In this document: positions 1-5,873 of the stretch, one piece after another
Position numbering within the stretch: position 1 is the stretch's first letter
Layout: the number at the start of each line of letters is the position of its first letter
From: Anaerolineae bacterium
Lineage (GTDB): Bacteria; Chloroflexota; Anaerolineae; E26-bin7
Reading direction: 5' to 3'
Assembly (NCBI GenBank): GCA_029933115.1
Contig: JAOZOT010000059.1
Coordinates: 1 to 11,674 of the forward strand
Length of the DNA stretch: 11,674 bases
Program-made: the position numbers and the translations under genes
The notes under the pieces: model-generated
The model's input: the letters and a program-made list of their open reading frames with translations, nothing else
Told to the model about the DNA's origin: nothing
Database searches by the model: none

Positions 1-1364
1 CGCATCTCCTCCATGCGCACCAGATAGCGGGCGTAAACGTCTCCTTCGGGTTGGGTGGGGATGTCAAACTCGAAATCCTGGTAGCTGGAGTAGGGTGCGT
101 ATTTGCGCACATCGTAATCTACTCCCGTGCCTCGCAGGCAGGGGCCCGTCACCCCCAGGGCGATGGCGTCCTCTCGCGACAGCACCCCGATGCCCACCGT
201 GCGCGACTTGAAAATGGGGTTTTTGGTCAGCATGGCGTCATAGTCGGCCAGATGCTGGGGGAACTCGTTGACAAAGGCGCGCACCGCATCCACCCACCCA
301 GGCGGAGCATCCCGGCGCACCCCGCCGATGCAGAAGTAGCTGGGCGTCTGCCGGGCGCCGCAGATCATCTCGAAAAGGTTGTAGATGGCCTCCCGGTCGC
401 GGAAGCAGTACATCAGCAGGCTCATGATGGTGCCCGAGAGGTCCAGCACACTGGTGCCCAGCCATATCAGGTGCGCGCTCAGGCGCTGCAACTCACAGCA
501 GATGACCCGCAGATATTGAGCTCGCGGCGGTATTTCCAGGTCCAGGAGCTTTTCCACAGCCAGGATGTAGGGCAAGTTGTTGTTCATAGCCGAGACGTAA
601 TCCATGCGGTCGGTGTAAGGAATGACCTGCTGGTAGATCTTGCTCTCGGCTGTTTTCTCAATGCCAGAGTGGAGGTGCCCGATGTCGGGGTGAGCGCTGA
701 CCATAGTCTCCCCATCCAATTCCAGCACGACCCGCAGCACGCCGTGGGTAGCCGGGTGTTGGGGGCCAAAGTTGAGCACCATGTACTTCTCCGGATCTAC
801 GCCGGGTGGCAGAGAGGGCTCTGGCGAGGGCGCTTCCATCACCTGGGTGCCCAGTGATTCCAGTTCAGGGTAATCAGCCGTGACAGAGAAAGCCACCGGC
901 TCACCCTCGATAGGGTAGTCCTTGCGCAGCGGGTGACCCTGCCAGTCATCGGGCAACAGAATACGCCGCAAATCGGGATGGCCCTCGAAGACGATGCCCA
1001 TCAAGTCGTAGGTCTCCCGCTCGTGCCAGTTGGCCCCCGGCCAGATGGAAGTCACAGACGGAACAGTGGGTGGATTGCCCGTCAGGGGCACTTTCAGGCG
1101 CAGGCGACGGCGGTGTTCCAGAGAGTAGAGTTCATAGACCGTCGCGAAACGGGGATTAAGCCCCATAGTCGAGTAATCAACCCCGGTGACATAAGTCAGC
1201 ATCTCGTACTTGAGGTCGGGATCGTCGCGCAGGAAGCGACAGACCTCCACCAGGCTTTCGGTCCTCAACTCAACGGTGGTCTCTCCTTGGAACTCCTTTT
1301 CCCCCAATATGGCCTCGGGGAATTGGGCCTTGAGTTTTTCGACAGTGGTGTCACCTTCAGCCAT
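1..1364 (-). CDS. nuoCD: NADH-quinone oxidoreductase fused subunit C/D (partial, C-terminus off the left edge)
   Basis: Encodes the quinone-module core of respiratory complex I: the 30-kDa (NuoC) and 49-kDa (NuoD) subunits as one polypeptide on the cytoplasmic arm. 454 codons are visible. Residues about 1-160 are NuoC-like, with YDLMGIVFEGHPDLRRILLP and then GHPLRKDYP. After a linker rich in Pro, Ser and Glu (about 161-190), NuoD begins with GPQHPATHG (200-208), followed by TDRMDYVSAMNNN and ARQTPSYFCIGGVRRD. HPATHG and the RMDY region line the quinone site in this family. I read codon by codon across the junction (around 840-960) and found no stop, so this is a true fusion in this sequence, as in E. 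coli. The start ATG at 1364 has a GAAGGA upstream and lies just past the repeat tract; an in-frame ATG at 1442 would translate the repeats and is less likely. The gene follows nuoB after a 135-bp gap. The NuoD C-terminus is missing from the window. Confidence 0.95.
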   Translation of the reverse strand, partial: MAEGDTTVEKLKAQFPEAILGEKEFQGETTVELRTESLVEVCRFLRDDPDLKYEMLTYVTGVDYSTMGLNPRFATVYELYSLEHRRRLRLKVPLTGNPPTVPSVTSIWPGANWHERETYDLMGIVFEGHPDLRRILLPDDWQGHPLRKDYPIEGEPVAFSVTADYPELESLGTQVMEAPSPEPSLPPGVDPEKYMVLNFGPQHPATHGVLRVVLELDGETMVSAHPDIGHLHSGIEKTAESKIYQQVIPYTDRMDYVSAMNNNLPYILAVEKLLDLEIPPRAQYLRVICCELQRLSAHLIWLGTSVLDLSGTIMSLLMYCFRDREAIYNLFEMICGARQTPSYFCIGGVRRDAPPGWVDAVRAFVNEFPQHLADYDAMLTKNPIFKSRTVGIGVLSREDAIALGVTGPCLRGTGVDYDVRKYAPYSSYQDFEFDIPTQPEGDVYARYLVRMEEM

Positions 1365-1400
1365 CTTCAGTCCTTCATGAAAGTAAAGGATGATGAGTTG

Positions 1401-1494
1401 ATGGGTCAACGAGGTGGCAAACTCGTTGACTCGTTGACCCATTGACTCGTTGACCCATTGACTCGTTGACCCATCGTCTCGTTGCCTCGTTGAC
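1401..1494. repeat. 8-bp-unit tandem repeat with an inverted arm, between nuoB and nuoCD
   Basis: From 1422 the sequence runs in octamers: CTCGTTGA, CTCGTTGA, CCCATTGA, CTCGTTGA, CCCATTGA, CTCGTTGA, CCCATCGT, CTCGTTGC, CTCGTTGA. CTCGTTG therefore recurs at 1422, 1430, 1446, 1462, 1478 and 1486. The 13-mer atgggtcaacgag at 1401-1413 is the exact reverse complement of 1430-1442 (and of 1446-1458 and 1462-1474), so a hairpin can form in the nuo transcript just upstream of the nuoCD start. It occupies most of the only sizeable gap in an otherwise tightly packed operon. Confidence 0.85.
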
Positions 1495-1499
1495 TATAT

Positions 1500-1982
1500 T
1501 TACGCTCTATCCTTGAACTTTTCCTGTTCTATCTTTTTCTGTAGCTTGGTGATGGCGTAAATGAGAGCCTCGGGGCGGGGTGGGCAGCCGGGCACATAGA
1601 CGTCAACAGGGATGATCTTGTCCGCTCCCTGGATAATGGCATAGTTGTTGAACATGCCTCCCGAGGAGGCACAGGCCCCCATAGCGATGACCCACTTGGG
1701 CTCAGGCATCTGCTCATAAAGGCGTTTGACCACCGGCGCCATCTTCTGAGAGATGCGTCCGGCCACGATCATGACGTCGGCCTGGCGCGGTGAGGCGCGG
1801 AACACCTCGGCCCCGAAGCGAGCCAGGTCGTGCCGCGAGACGCCGGCGTGCATCATCTCAATAGCACAACAGGCCAAACCGAATAGGAGAGGCCAGGGCG
1901 AATACCGGCGGCTCCAGTTGACCATCTTTTCCAGAGTGGTGGTGAGAACCATGCCTTCCGGCAATTTGCTCTCTAATCCCAT
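1500..1982 (-). CDS. nuoB: NADH-quinone oxidoreductase subunit B
   Basis: 160-aa NuoB (PSST-type) subunit, which carries the terminal N2 [4Fe-4S] cluster that hands electrons to quinone at the interface with NuoD. The four cluster ligands are visible: the tandem Cys38-Cys39 in FGLACCAIEMM, Cys104 in MGACASSGGMF, and Cys133 in YVPGCPPRPE. The length is normal for the family, with a short N-terminal extension. The ATG at 1982 overlaps the 3' end of nuoA by 10 bp (ATGGGATTAG contains the nuoA stop), which suggests translational coupling. A purine-rich GGAAGGGGGC lies upstream. It is transcribed with nuoA, and nuoCD follows after a repeat-filled gap. No anomaly is seen in the protein. Confidence 0.98.
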   Translation of the reverse strand: MGLESKLPEGMVLTTTLEKMVNWSRRYSPWPLLFGLACCAIEMMHAGVSRHDLARFGAEVFRASPRQADVMIVAGRISQKMAPVVKRLYEQMPEPKWVIAMGACASSGGMFNNYAIIQGADKIIPVDVYVPGCPPRPEALIYAITKLQKKIEQEKFKDRA

Positions 1983-2329
1983 TCCAAAGCCCCCTTCCGC
2001 CAGACGTAAAAGTAGCCTACCAGGAGGATCAACACAAAGACGCCCATCTCAATCAGGCCAAAAAGTTTCAACGCCTTGAATACGACCGCCCAGGGATATA
2101 GAAAAATTACCTCGATGTCGAACAGAATAAAAAGTACGGCCGTGAGATAATATTTGACAGGGAAACGTCGGCCGGTGGTGCCAAAGGGGATCTTGCCAGA
2201 CTCGTAGGTGGAGAATTTGATGGCAGTGGGTTTGCGAGGCCCTAACAGGGCCGGCACAAGAAGGGCCAAAGCGGCGAAGAGGAGGGCTACGATGACGAGG
2301 ATAAGGATGGGGAGATAGTCAATAGGCAT
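1973..2329 (-). CDS. nuoA: NADH-quinone oxidoreductase subunit A
   Basis: 118-aa NuoA (ND3-type) membrane subunit of complex I. Three hydrophobic helices are visible at about 6-30, 60-85 and 88-110. The family signature is clear: RRFPVKYYLTAVLF, then FDIEVIFLYPWAV with the conserved acidic pair Asp71 and Glu73. The loop between helices 1 and 2 reads TYESG (41-45). Most relatives have YECG here, so Ser44 replaces the cysteine known in mitochondria for the active/deactive switch. A strong Shine-Dalgarno sequence, AGGAGGAG, sits 7 bases before the ATG. It is the first gene of the nuo operon; its promoter is at 2430-2458, about 100 bases upstream. Confidence 0.97.
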   Translation of the reverse strand: MPIDYLPILILVIVALLFAALALLVPALLGPRKPTAIKFSTYESGKIPFGTTGRRFPVKYYLTAVLFILFDIEVIFLYPWAVVFKALKLFGLIEMGVFVLILLVGYFYVWRKGALEWD

Positions 2330-2429
2330 GTGCTAACTCCTCCTACAAGACGCATGTATCGTATTGCCTTGGACTCCCAAAATAGGCCACAGAGTACGCC
2401 ATCGCCGTAGCCTAGCTAAAACAATGTTA

Positions 2430-2458
2430 ATTTTATCACAATCCAAATGGCTTGTCAA
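2430..2458 (-). promoter_or_regulatory. sigma70-type promoter for the nuo operon
   Basis: On the minus strand: consensus -35 TTGACA (2458-2453), a 17-bp spacer, and -10 TAAAAT (2435-2430). It points at nuoA and predicts a leader of roughly 95 nt. No other promoter of similar quality was seen upstream of nuoA. Confidence 0.75.
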
Positions 2459-2463
2459 ATATC

Positions 2464-2492
2464 TTGCCTCTGCGTCCAGGCAATGGTATAAT
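2464..2492 (+). promoter_or_regulatory. sigma70-type promoter for obgE (extended -10)
   Basis: -35 TTGCCT (2464-2469), 17-bp spacer, consensus -10 TATAAT (2487-2492) preceded by TGG, an extended -10. The -10 lies at the centre of a 15-bp palindrome, atggtat-a-ataccat (2483-2497), which could be an operator. The predicted leader to the obgE start is about 25 nt. Confidence 0.75.
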
Positions 2493-2523
2493 ACCATCCA
2501 GATGCTATTTTAGGAGTGTTTAA

Positions 2524-3777
2524 GTGTTCTTCGACGAAGCCAAAATTTACGTGAAAGGGGGCGACGGCGGCAACGGCTGCGTCAGCTTCCGCCGCGAAAA
2601 ATATGTGCCTTTCGGCGGCCCCAACGGCGGCAACGGCGGCAAAGGGGGCGACGTCTATCTGGTGGTAGACCCCCACCTGAACACTCTCATCAACTTCAAG
2701 AAGCGCAGCCATTTCAAAGCTCAGCGGGGTGGTCATGGCCGAGGCAAAAATCAGACCGGCAAACGAGGGGAGGATCTGACCATAGCCGTGCCTCCGGGCA
2801 CTGTGGCCTACGATGCCGACACAGGCCAACTGCTGGCCGACCTTGTCCAGCCTGGCCAGCGGGCTCTGGTCGCCCGAGGGGGGCGGGGAGGGCGGGGCAA
2901 CGCTGCTTTCGCCACGCCCACCAACCAGGCTCCCCGGCTGTCCGAGAAAGGTGAGCCCGGCCAGGAGCGCTGGCTGCGCCTGGAGCTAAAGCTCATCGCT
3001 GACGTGGGCATCGTCGGCGTGCCCAATGCCGGCAAGTCCACTCTGTTGGCTGCCGTCAGCGCGGCCCGGCCCAAGATCGCCGATTACCCCTTCACCACCT
3101 TGGAGCCCAACCTGGGTGTGGTGACAATGGACGACCGCGATTTCGTCCTGGCCGACATCCCCGGCCTCATCGAAGGAGCCCACGCCGGCGCCGGCCTGGG
3201 CCATCAGTTCCTGCGCCATGTGGAGCGCACCCGACTCTTGATTCACCTCCTCGACGGAGCATCTGCTGACCCTTTGGCCGATTTCGAGAAGATCAATGAG
3301 GAACTGGCCCTTTTCAACCCGCAGTTGGCCCGCAAGCCCCAGGTGGTGGTACTGAACAAGATGGATTTGCCCCAGGCTCAGGAATTATGGCCGCGGATCA
3401 GGCGAGAGATGAAAACGTTGGGGCTAGAGGCTATGAGCATCTCGGCCGTCACCGGTCAGGGGGTGCCGGCTCTGCTGCGACGACTGGTTGACCTGCTGAA
3501 CAGTCTACCCAGAAAGACGCCGGTCGTCGAGGAAGTGAAAGTCTTCCGCCTGGAGGAGGAAGAGCCTTTCAACATCATCCAAGAAGAGGATGGTTGGCGG
3601 GTGCAGGGGGCCGAAATAGAGCGCGTGGTCGCCATGACAAACTGGGAGTACGATGAGGCCGTGATGAGATTTCAACGCATTATGGAAGCGATGGGGGTTT
3701 CGGCCGCTCTGGAAGAGGCAGGGATTAAAGTAGGCGACACAGTGCGCATCGGCGATGTCGAACTGGAGTGGCAATAG
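2524..3777 (+). CDS. obgE: GTPase Obg (ribosome assembly/stress GTPase)
   Basis: 417-aa essential Obg-family GTPase that binds the 50S subunit and takes part in ribosome maturation and stress control. The N-terminal Obg fold (about 1-159) shows the glycine-rich KGGDGGNGC and GGPNGGNGGKGGD repeats. The G domain has G1 GVPNAGKST (165-173), the switch I threonines (191-192), G3 DIPGLIEG (211-218), G4 NKMD (278-281) and G5 SAVTG (307-311). A C-terminal OCT domain covers about 340-417, as in many Gram-positive-type Obg proteins. The start is GTG at 2524, 7 bases after TAGGAG; it gives the conserved N-terminus (M/V)FFDEAKIYVKGG. It is transcribed divergently from nuoA and is followed 37 bp later by nadD, a common pairing. 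Confidence 0.98.
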   Translation: MFFDEAKIYVKGGDGGNGCVSFRREKYVPFGGPNGGNGGKGGDVYLVVDPHLNTLINFKKRSHFKAQRGGHGRGKNQTGKRGEDLTIAVPPGTVAYDADTGQLLADLVQPGQRALVARGGRGGRGNAAFATPTNQAPRLSEKGEPGQERWLRLELKLIADVGIVGVPNAGKSTLLAAVSAARPKIADYPFTTLEPNLGVVTMDDRDFVLADIPGLIEGAHAGAGLGHQFLRHVERTRLLIHLLDGASADPLADFEKINEELALFNPQLARKPQVVVLNKMDLPQAQELWPRIRREMKTLGLEAMSISAVTGQGVPALLRRLVDLLNSLPRKTPVVEEVKVFRLEEEEPFNIIQEEDGWRVQGAEIERVVAMTNWEYDEAVMRFQRIMEAMGVSAALEEAGIKVGDTVRIGDVELEWQ

Positions 3778-3781
3778 GCAG

Positions 3782-3802
3782 GACAGACCTGGCAGGTCTG
3801 TC
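3782..3802. repeat. Perfect inverted repeat (hairpin) between obgE and nadD
   Basis: gacagacct-ggc-aggtctgtc: a 9-bp perfect stem with a 3-base loop, starting 4 bases after the obgE stop. No T-run follows, so it is not a standard intrinsic terminator. It ends just before the GGGGG Shine-Dalgarno stretch of nadD, so it may act as an mRNA 3'-end stabiliser or be a copy of a dispersed palindromic repeat. Confidence 0.8.
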
Positions 3803-3814
3803 AGGGGGATGGTC

Positions 3815-4429
3815 ATGCGAATTGGCGTTTTTGGAGGCACCTTTGACCCCATTCACATTGGGCATTTGGTGAGCGCCGAAGAAGCGCGGGTGGAGCTCAA
3901 TCTGGAGCGCGTTGTTTTCGTGCCCGCCGGGCTGCCTCCTCACAAGCTCGATCACGTTGTCTCTCCAGTAGAACACCGCCTGGCGATGGTTGAGCTGGCT
4001 ATCGCTTCCAATCCCCATTTTGTCGTCTCCAGAATTGACATTGACCGCCCCGGCCCCTGTTACACTGTAGATACCATTGAACTTCTAAAGGACGAATGGG
4101 GAGACGAGGTCGAGATATACTTCATCCTGGGCTCTGATTCCCTGCTCGAGATTCTCACCTGGCACGACCCCCGGCGACTCGTCCGGCTATGTTACTTCGC
4201 GGTGGTGAGCCGCCCAGGTTACCAGGTGGACCTCGATGAACTAGACGCCCTCTTGCCTGGGGTGGCCTCGCGAGTTCGGATGCTTGATGCACCTGAGTTG
4301 GCCATCTCCTCCACCGACATTCAACGACGGGTGCGCGAAGGGTTATCCATCAAGTACCAGGTGCCAGAACCGGTGGAGGGCTACATTCATCGGCATAAAT
4401 TGTACCACTTGACTTTACCCACATCGTGA
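3815..4429 (+). CDS. nadD: Nicotinate-nucleotide adenylyltransferase
   Basis: 204-aa enzyme that adenylates nicotinate mononucleotide with ATP to make deamido-NAD in NAD biosynthesis. The nucleotidyltransferase motifs are plain: GGTFDPIHIGH (7-17, with the catalytic HxGH), ILGSDSLLEILTW (104-116), and the C-terminal ISSTDIQRR (164-172). ATG 3815 gives the family N-terminus MRIGVFGGTFDP and lies 6-7 bases after GGGGG; an in-frame ATG at 3809 overlaps that ribosome site, and one at 3755 lies inside obgE. The last codons (HLTLPTS, stop) are not native: they are read from the inverted repeat of an inserted mini-element. Removing the element restores KLYQN followed by TGA. The enzyme should still work, since the active site is upstream. 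rsfS, which often follows nadD, is absent. Confidence 0.97.
   Translation: MRIGVFGGTFDPIHIGHLVSAEEARVELNLERVVFVPAGLPPHKLDHVVSPVEHRLAMVELAIASNPHFVVSRIDIDRPGPCYTVDTIELLKDEWGDEVEIYFILGSDSLLEILTWHDPRRLVRLCYFAVVSRPGYQVDLDELDALLPGVASRVRMLDAPELAISSTDIQRRVREGLSIKYQVPEPVEGYIHRHKLYHLTLPTS
4399..4407. repeat. Target-site duplication, left copy
   Basis: attgtacca, identical to 4562-4570. It directly abuts the left end of the inserted element and lies in the nadD codons for Lys-Leu-Tyr-His. Confidence 0.8.
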
Positions 4430-4561
4430 GGATAGCGCCGAGAAGCCCCCGGCTACACCGGGGGAGCCGTCACAACTGACCCAGGGGAGCTTTCTCCTGG
4501 GCCGGCTGTGACTTACCCCCACCTCGCAGTGGGGGCTTCAGGGCTTGTGGGTAAAGTCAAT
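4408..4561. mobile_element. MITE-like non-autonomous element (154 bp)
   Basis: The element has 15-bp perfect terminal inverted repeats, ttgactttacccaca at 4409-4423 and its reverse complement at 4546-4560, and is flanked by the 9-bp direct repeat attgtacca. A second inverted pair, gaagccccc (4442-4450) and gggggcttc (4531-4539), is nested inside. Within that are three smaller hairpins: cccccgg-ctaca-ccggggg (4446-4464), cccagg...cctggg (4480-4501) and cccccac...gtggggg (4516-4535). No transposase or other gene fits inside, so it must have been moved in trans. A 9-bp duplication is typical of families such as IS1 or IS4, but I cannot assign a parent. The inner G/C-rich hairpins resemble IS200/IS605 ends, yet that family makes no target duplication. 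Confidence 0.8.
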
Positions 4562-4570
4562 ATTGTACCA
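4562..4570. repeat. Target-site duplication, right copy
   Basis: attgtacca, the second copy of 4399-4407. The original nadD stop (TGA, 4575-4577) follows immediately and is now outside the gene. Confidence 0.8.
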
Positions 4571-4573
4571 GAA

Positions 4574-4603
4574 TTGACAAGAAGCCGCTTAGTATGATAA
4601 AAT
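4574..4603 (+). promoter_or_regulatory. sigma70-type promoter upstream of the SUMF-domain lipoprotein gene
   Basis: TTGACA (4574-4579), 18-bp spacer, TAAAAT (4598-4603). The -35 overlaps the ancestral nadD stop codon and lies 3 bp from the right target duplication of the MITE. It predicts a transcript start near 4610 and an untranslated leader of about 230 nt before 4839. Confidence 0.65.
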
Positions 4604-4637
4604 ATGACGGCAGTTTGGAGTGATATACCCCGCAATC

Positions 4638-4738
4638 GGCATGGTTCGGCCGGGGTGAAATCAGCCTGGCCTGTGCTCCCGCTGGATTTGTAATCCACCG
4701 CGAGCCCGACAACTTTCACCCGGTCTGTAGACCATGCC
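4638..4738 (+). promoter_or_regulatory. Structured leader RNA; possible cobalamin-type riboswitch
   Basis: The leader contains a nested set of complementary arms: ggcatggt (4638-4645) with accatgcc (4731-4738); gggtgaaa (4653-4660) with tttcaccc (4714-4721); and an inner hairpin gctcccgctggat / atccaccgcgagc (4675-4687 / 4693-4705, 11 of 13 pairs) with loop ttgta. Motifs recalling the cobalamin riboswitch appear in order: GGTGAAATC, CTGTGCTCCCGC, TTTGTAA, GAGCCCGA, and AGACCATGCC in the place of the B12 box. The usual AGGGAA element is missing, and the GGGTGAAA/TTTCACCC pairing is not part of the known fold. The structured leader itself is well supported; its ligand class is only a suggestion. 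The rest of 4604-4837 holds no gene. Confidence 0.4.
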
Positions 4739-4838
4739 CCACAACCTATCGCACTGGCGAGCGATTGATCGTGCCTCAATGTACCTCAAACAAGCGCCAC
4801 ATTTGGAAAAACTACATAGTTAAGGAGATAAATGACCG

Positions 4839-5753
4839 ATGAAGAAGATGTATCTGATTTCGCTGATTGTACTTCTGGCACTGGTTACAAGTTGTGGAGG
4901 AAAAGCGACACCGGCTCCTGGTCCTGCTGGCGAAGAGACACCCGGTGGGGCGGCGGTAGCCACCCCAACCCCTATCCAGATTGTGCCCACGCCCACCCCC
5001 AAGCCGCTTCCCCCCACCCCTACGCCTATCCCCACACCTACTCCCGCTCCTGCAGGAACTGAGGCTGCGACTGCGCCCCCGGTCACCGAGATGATGGTCG
5101 AAATCCCGGCCGGTGATTTCATCATGGGCAATGACGAAGGCGATGATGATGAAAAACCCGCTCACACCGTTACCCTTGAAGCTTTTGAGATTGACATATT
5201 TGAGGTGACCAACGCCGACTTTGCTCGATTCGTCGAGGAGACCGGCTATCAGACCGAAGCCGAAAAGGCCGGCGAAGCCGGCTGGCGAGCCTACGCCGAA
5301 GGCAAGGACAATCACCCGGTGGTCAAAGTCACCTGGAACGACGCCAACGCCTACTGCCGGTGGGCCGGCAAGCGCCTGCCCACCGAGGCCGAGTGGGAGA
5401 AGGCGGCCAGAGGCACCGAGGGATTCATCTACCCCTGGGGCAACGAGTGGGACCCGGCCAAAGCCAACACCAAGGAAAGCGGCTTCAGAGGCACGGTGGC
5501 GGTGGGCAGCTTCGCAGAAGGAGCCAGCCCCTATGGCCTGTTCGACATGGCCGGCAACGTCTGGGAATGGACGGCCGATTGGTATCAAGCCTACCCGGAT
5601 AGCACTTATCAGTCCGAGTACTTTGGAGAAAAATTCAAGGTGACACGCGGTGGTGGATGGTTCCAGGAGGCGAAGCTGGTGACCACTTCCAACCGTAGTG
5701 CCACCGACCCCAGCGCCGCCAACGACGACCTGGGTTTCCGCTGCGCCCGGTGA
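4839..5753 (+). CDS. Lipoprotein with SUMF1/FGE-sulfatase-type domain (catalytic cysteines absent)
   Basis: 304 aa. A signal peptide (1-18) ends in the lipobox LVTSC, with Cys19 lipidated, so the protein should be anchored outside the membrane. A Thr-Pro-rich linker follows (about 40-80, TPTPTP runs). The formylglycine-generating-enzyme-like domain spans about 85-304: PAGDFIMG (90-97), FEVTNADFARFV (121-132), HPVVKVTWNDANAYCRWAGK (159-178), RLPTEAEWEKAARG (179-192), YPWGNEWD (198-205), DMAGNVWEWTADWY (236-249), and GFRCAR at the end. True FGE uses two cysteines in the GGSF-C-...C stretch; here that region reads RGGGWFQEAKLVTTSNRS with none, so a formylglycine-forming activity is unlikely and a binding or structural role is inferred. 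ATG 4839 follows AAGGAGA by 10 bases. A competing ATG at 4832 is in another frame. It may be co-transcribed with aapJ, 120 bp downstream. Confidence 0.9.
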   Translation: MKKMYLISLIVLLALVTSCGGKATPAPGPAGEETPGGAAVATPTPIQIVPTPTPKPLPPTPTPIPTPTPAPAGTEAATAPPVTEMMVEIPAGDFIMGNDEGDDDEKPAHTVTLEAFEIDIFEVTNADFARFVEETGYQTEAEKAGEAGWRAYAEGKDNHPVVKVTWNDANAYCRWAGKRLPTEAEWEKAARGTEGFIYPWGNEWDPAKANTKESGFRGTVAVGSFAEGASPYGLFDMAGNVWEWTADWYQAYPDSTYQSEYFGEKFKVTRGGGWFQEAKLVTTSNRSATDPSAANDDLGFRCAR

Positions 5754-5873
5754 GCGTCGCTGAGCGTTGGAGGTAGAATTGACCGGAGAGGAGGTGAGGA
5801 ATCAGAGAGAGACTGGGTTTCGCTCAATCGGTATCCGTCTATTCACTCAGATTTACCAAAGGAGGAGTAGAAA

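Noticed and set aside
51..1445. Long plus-strand open frames (51-857 and 933-1445) opposite nuoCD
   Set aside because: They are antisense to a clear NuoCD frame, have no family motifs, and the second one reads into the octamer repeat.
1401..1494. CRISPR array
   Set aside because: The units are 8 bp and contiguous, with no unique spacers.
4442..4539. IS200/IS605 right end or TnpB guide-RNA region, suggested by the gaagccccc...gggggcttc hairpins
   Set aside because: No tnpA or tnpB remnant is present, and the true terminal inverted repeats plus a 9-bp duplication do not fit that family.
4675..4705. tRNA-Thr-like anticodon arm (loop with TGT)
   Set aside because: No matching acceptor stem, no GGTTCGA-type T-loop and no D-arm at the proper distance on either strand.
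4513..4779. Minus-strand 88-codon open frame
   Set aside because: It runs through the leader structure and into the MITE repeat, with no recognisable domain or ribosome site.
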